From Lachnospira eligens (GTDB lineage Bacteria; Bacillota; Clostridia; Lachnospirales; Lachnospiraceae), in the NCBI RefSeq assembly GCF_009680455.1, contig NZ_WKRD01000003.1, positions 248,001-312,000 of the forward strand: DNA of 64,000 nucleotides, given 5' to 3'. The position numbers and the translations under genes are program-made. Of this stretch, positions 61,849 through 64,000 are shown piece after piece; position 1 is the first letter of the stretch; the number at the start of each line of letters is the position of its first letter. The notes under the pieces were generated by a model. That model was given only the letters and a program-made list of their open reading frames with translations. It ran no database searches and was not told the origin of the DNA.

Positions 61849-61895
61849 AACACCTATAAGACAGTTCATAGGACTCGTCTTATAGGTGTTTTTTT
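61849..61895 (+). terminator. Terminator after the siderophore importer
   Basis: AACACCTATAAGAC / GTCTTATAGGTGTT perfect 14-bp stem, 14-base loop, seven Ts. Between the last gene and this hairpin a 32-codon frame (61751-61849) exists without a ribosome site; I do not call it. 61896-62110 holds nothing recognisable. Confidence 0.92.
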
Positions 61896-62110
61896 GTTGG
61901 AAATTATTGGAATGAGTGAAAAAGTACCTATATATGCTTATGAAAAATGATATATATAGGAACGGCAATTCCACATGAATAAATCTATACGAAAATAAAA
62001 ATCACATAAAAGAATCCGCATGAAAATAAAAGAGGCATAAACCAAGAGGTTATAAGCAAAATTAAGCTTATTTCACAATGATAAGCAGGAATCTCTATAT
62101 AGAAATCATG

Positions 62111-62139
62111 TTGACGCCACAAGAATATGCATATATAAT
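62111..62139 (+). promoter_or_regulatory. Promoter for the MarR/MATE operon
   Basis: TTGACG and TATAAT separated by 17 bases. An AT-rich stretch with the palindrome AATTATATAATT lies between it and the MarR start, a plausible autoregulatory operator. Confidence 0.6.
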
Positions 62140-62204
62140 TACCTATGATAATTAACAAAGATAATCAATTATATAATTATATAGCTTAAGGAGACGAATG
62201 TATT

Positions 62205-62654
62205 ATGAAACCAGACAAGATTAAGAGAATGTTGGATGCCTGTTATCTGGCTAAAAGGATTAGGGAACTGCTGCCGGAGCTGCCAGATGGGGTTGCACCT
62301 GCTTATATCCAGTATATTGATGTGATTCATCATCTGTTGGAGACTAATGATTGTGTCAAGGTTTCGGACATCAGTGACTGGCTTAATCTGCCAAGACCAG
62401 GTGTTACCCGTACTGTCAAGGAAATGGAAGCTAAGGGATATCTTAAGAAGACTACTTCACAGGAAGATGCAAGGATAACTTATATTACGGTTACAGATAA
62501 GGGTGAAGAGTTGTCTAAGAAATATGATGCTGACTATTACAGCCGGCTTAGCAAATATCTTACGGATATTAGTGATGAAGAGGCTGATTCTATGATCGAA
62601 ACTATTAACAAATTCTACAAGGTGATGAGCGAAAGGAAAGTTGACATTGAATAA
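62205..62654 (+). CDS. MarR-family transcriptional regulator
   Basis: 149 residues with the winged helix in VKVSDISDWLNLPRPGVTRTVKEMEAKGYLKKTTSQEDARITYITVTDKG, including the DxR wing motif of MarR proteins. It likely represses its own operon and the MATE pump with which it overlaps by 14 bases. AAGGAGACG is the ribosome site. Confidence 0.94.
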   Translation: MKPDKIKRMLDACYLAKRIRELLPELPDGVAPAYIQYIDVIHHLLETNDCVKVSDISDWLNLPRPGVTRTVKEMEAKGYLKKTTSQEDARITYITVTDKGEELSKKYDADYYSRLSKYLTDISDEEADSMIETINKFYKVMSERKVDIE

Positions 62655-63990
62655 TTCAAAATCAGATTTTACACAGGGAAGTATATTAGGGAAGCTGATT
62701 CCTTTTATGATGCCAATACTTGGGGCATTAATATTACAGGCAGCATATGGTGCAGTTGACTTGCTTGTTGTTGGAAGATTTGGAACTACTGAAGGCCTTT
62801 CAGCAGTATCGACAGGAAGCCAGGTACTTAATTTAGTTACATTTGTTATAACACAGTTTGCAATGGGTGTTACAGTGCTTATTGCAAGATATATTGGTGA
62901 GAAAAGACCGGAGCAGATAGGCGCTCTGATAGGCGGAGCTATTGTTGTGTTTACAATGATTTCAGTGGTGCTTTTCGTTGTTATGATTATTTTTTCAAGA
63001 CAGATTGCAGTTATAATGCAGGCACCGAAAGAAGCAGTAGGTCTTACATCTGTATATGTAAAAATATGTGGCTCAGGAATATTCTTTATAGTTGCATATA
63101 ATCTTCTTTCAGCAATATTCAGGGGGCTTGGAGACAGCAAATCACCTCTTATATTCGTTGCAGTTGCATGTGTTATTAATATTGTGGGTGATCTTGTTCT
63201 TGTTGCAGGGTTTAACATGAATGCTGCCGGAGCTGCTATTGCGACAGTCGCAGCACAGGCGGTAAGTGTTGTATTTGCACTTGTATTACTTTTTAAGAGA
63301 AAACTTCCGTTTAAGATAACTAAGAAAGATTTCTCAATTAACAGACATTGCAGGAGAGCATTAAAGGTCGGACTTCCACTTGCATTACAGGAATTTCTTA
63401 CACAGATTTCATTCCTTGCTTTATGCGCATTCGTTAACAGACTGGGATTACAGGCATCGTCAGGATATGGTGTTGCATGTAAAATAGTTAATTTTGCAAT
63501 GCTCATACCAAGCTCACTTATGCAGTCAATGGCGTCATTTGTTTCACAGAATGTCGGTGCAGGCAATGAAAAGAGAGCAAAGAGGACGATGTTTGCCGGT
63601 ATTGGTGTTGGACTTGTGATAGGCTGTATAGTATTCCTGTTTGTGATGTTTAAGGGTGACCTTCTCACAGCAATATTTACAACTGACGAGGCTGTTATCC
63701 AGAATGGATATGATTACCTTAAGGGATTTGCATTAGAGACGATTGTTACTGCGATATTATTCAGTATGATTGGATATTTTAATGGTCATGACAAGACGGT
63801 ATGGGTAATGATTCAGGGCCTTACACAGACACTGCTTGTCCGTCTGCCATTTGCGTATTATATGAGTATACAGCCTGATGCGAGCCTTACTAAGATTGGT
63901 CTGGCTGCTCCTGTAGCAACTATTTTTGGAATTGTGTTAAATGTGGTATTCTATATCTGGTGTAACAGAAATGATAAGAAATATATGTAA
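62641..63990 (+). CDS. MATE-family efflux transporter, MarR-linked
   Basis: 449 residues, twelve membrane helices, multidrug/cation antiporter family. Opens with GSILGKLIPFMMPILGALILQAAYGAVDLLVVGRFG; the second half starts near ALKVGLPLALQEFLTQISF. No ATG is available before residue 24, so translation begins at TTG (62641 with AAAGGA upstream, or TTG at 62647) within the MarR gene. Ligand-relieved repression by MarR is the usual control of such pairs. The gene ends 10 bases before the window edge. Confidence 0.93.
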   Translation: MTLNNSKSDFTQGSILGKLIPFMMPILGALILQAAYGAVDLLVVGRFGTTEGLSAVSTGSQVLNLVTFVITQFAMGVTVLIARYIGEKRPEQIGALIGGAIVVFTMISVVLFVVMIIFSRQIAVIMQAPKEAVGLTSVYVKICGSGIFFIVAYNLLSAIFRGLGDSKSPLIFVAVACVINIVGDLVLVAGFNMNAAGAAIATVAAQAVSVVFALVLLFKRKLPFKITKKDFSINRHCRRALKVGLPLALQEFLTQISFLALCAFVNRLGLQASSGYGVACKIVNFAMLIPSSLMQSMASFVSQNVGAGNEKRAKRTMFAGIGVGLVIGCIVFLFVMFKGDLLTAIFTTDEAVIQNGYDYLKGFALETIVTAILFSMIGYFNGHDKTVWVMIQGLTQTLLVRLPFAYYMSIQPDASLTKIGLAAPVATIFGIVLNVVFYIWCNRNDKKYM

Positions 63991-64000
63991 TATTTGTAGA

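Noticed and set aside
61751..61849. 32-codon small membrane-like peptide gene
   Set aside because: No ribosome site or promoter, and it ends in the terminator stem; unsupported without conservation.
62457..63668. 403-codon antisense frame under the MATE gene
   Set aside because: Mirror of MATE codon usage; no start signals and Ile/Thr/Ala-rich nonsense composition.

Overview
The window is about 64 kb of AT-rich, low-GC Gram-positive DNA. AGGAGG-type ribosome sites, dense short operons, c-di-GMP enzymes, Crp/Fnr and hybrid-cluster proteins, a split PurH pathway and a ZTP riboswitch suggest an anaerobic Clostridia member, most likely a gut Lachnospiraceae (Lachnospira / Eubacterium eligens type; this is inference from gene style, not a match). 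No rRNA, tRNA, CRISPR array or intact insertion sequence was seen. Most genes lie on the + strand.

Layout. 0-7.6 kb: a hybrid histidine kinase (cut by the left edge), three overlapping small membrane-protein genes (two with zinc ribbons) and a heterodimeric ABC exporter. 7.7-11.2 kb: a cell-surface polysaccharide deacetylase with Ig-like domains, then overlapping EAL and HD-GYP genes. 11.2-19 kb: housekeeping (aspS, pheA, a UDP-sugar pyrophosphorylase) and a ZTP-riboswitch-controlled purine pair (IMP cyclohydrolase plus separate AICAR transformylase), with an unexplained structured RNA between riboswitch and genes. 19-24.3 kb: a PocR-type chemoreceptor-like protein, then bioB translationally coupled to a PhnDCE-like ABC importer with a fused double permease. 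24.3-30 kb: a PAP2 protein, an ABC-type module with a strongly degenerate ATPase, an Asp-box surface protein and a Flg_new-repeat surface protein. 30-34.5 kb: carAB. 34.7-37.1 kb: FeoA-like protein, GGDEF and GGDEF-EAL genes behind a promoter carrying a DtxR-like operator.

37.1-38.2 kb is a graveyard of mobile or defence gene fragments and TGACCA repeats. 38.2-47.1 kb is a redox and nitrosative-stress island: rubredoxin, Crp/Fnr regulator, bacteriohemerythrin, lactate dehydrogenase, Bcp peroxiredoxin, YaaA, a NapH-like ferredoxin protein, hybrid cluster protein and a DUF438/hemerythrin/PAS protein. It contains three damaged genes: a Crp/Fnr regulator split by one nonsense codon, a GH5 glycosidase fragment, and a ferredoxin gene with a stop just after its start.

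47.2-54 kb: an NSS sodium symporter, a lipoprotein that looks like a catalytically dead asparaginase, an SseB-like protein, a Y-family polymerase with a YolD-like partner, a MATE pump and a C_GCAxxG_C_C redox protein. 54.1-64 kb: a MacB/FtsX-type ABC pair, an HxlR regulator, a four-gene iron-siderophore importer in yclNOPQ order, and a MarR regulator overlapping a MATE pump.

The strongest leads for new biology are the structured RNA at 16861-17020, the bioB-coupled transporter, the degenerate ABC module, the three-paralog zinc-ribbon module, the iron-to-c-di-GMP operon, and the pseudo-asparaginase lipoprotein.
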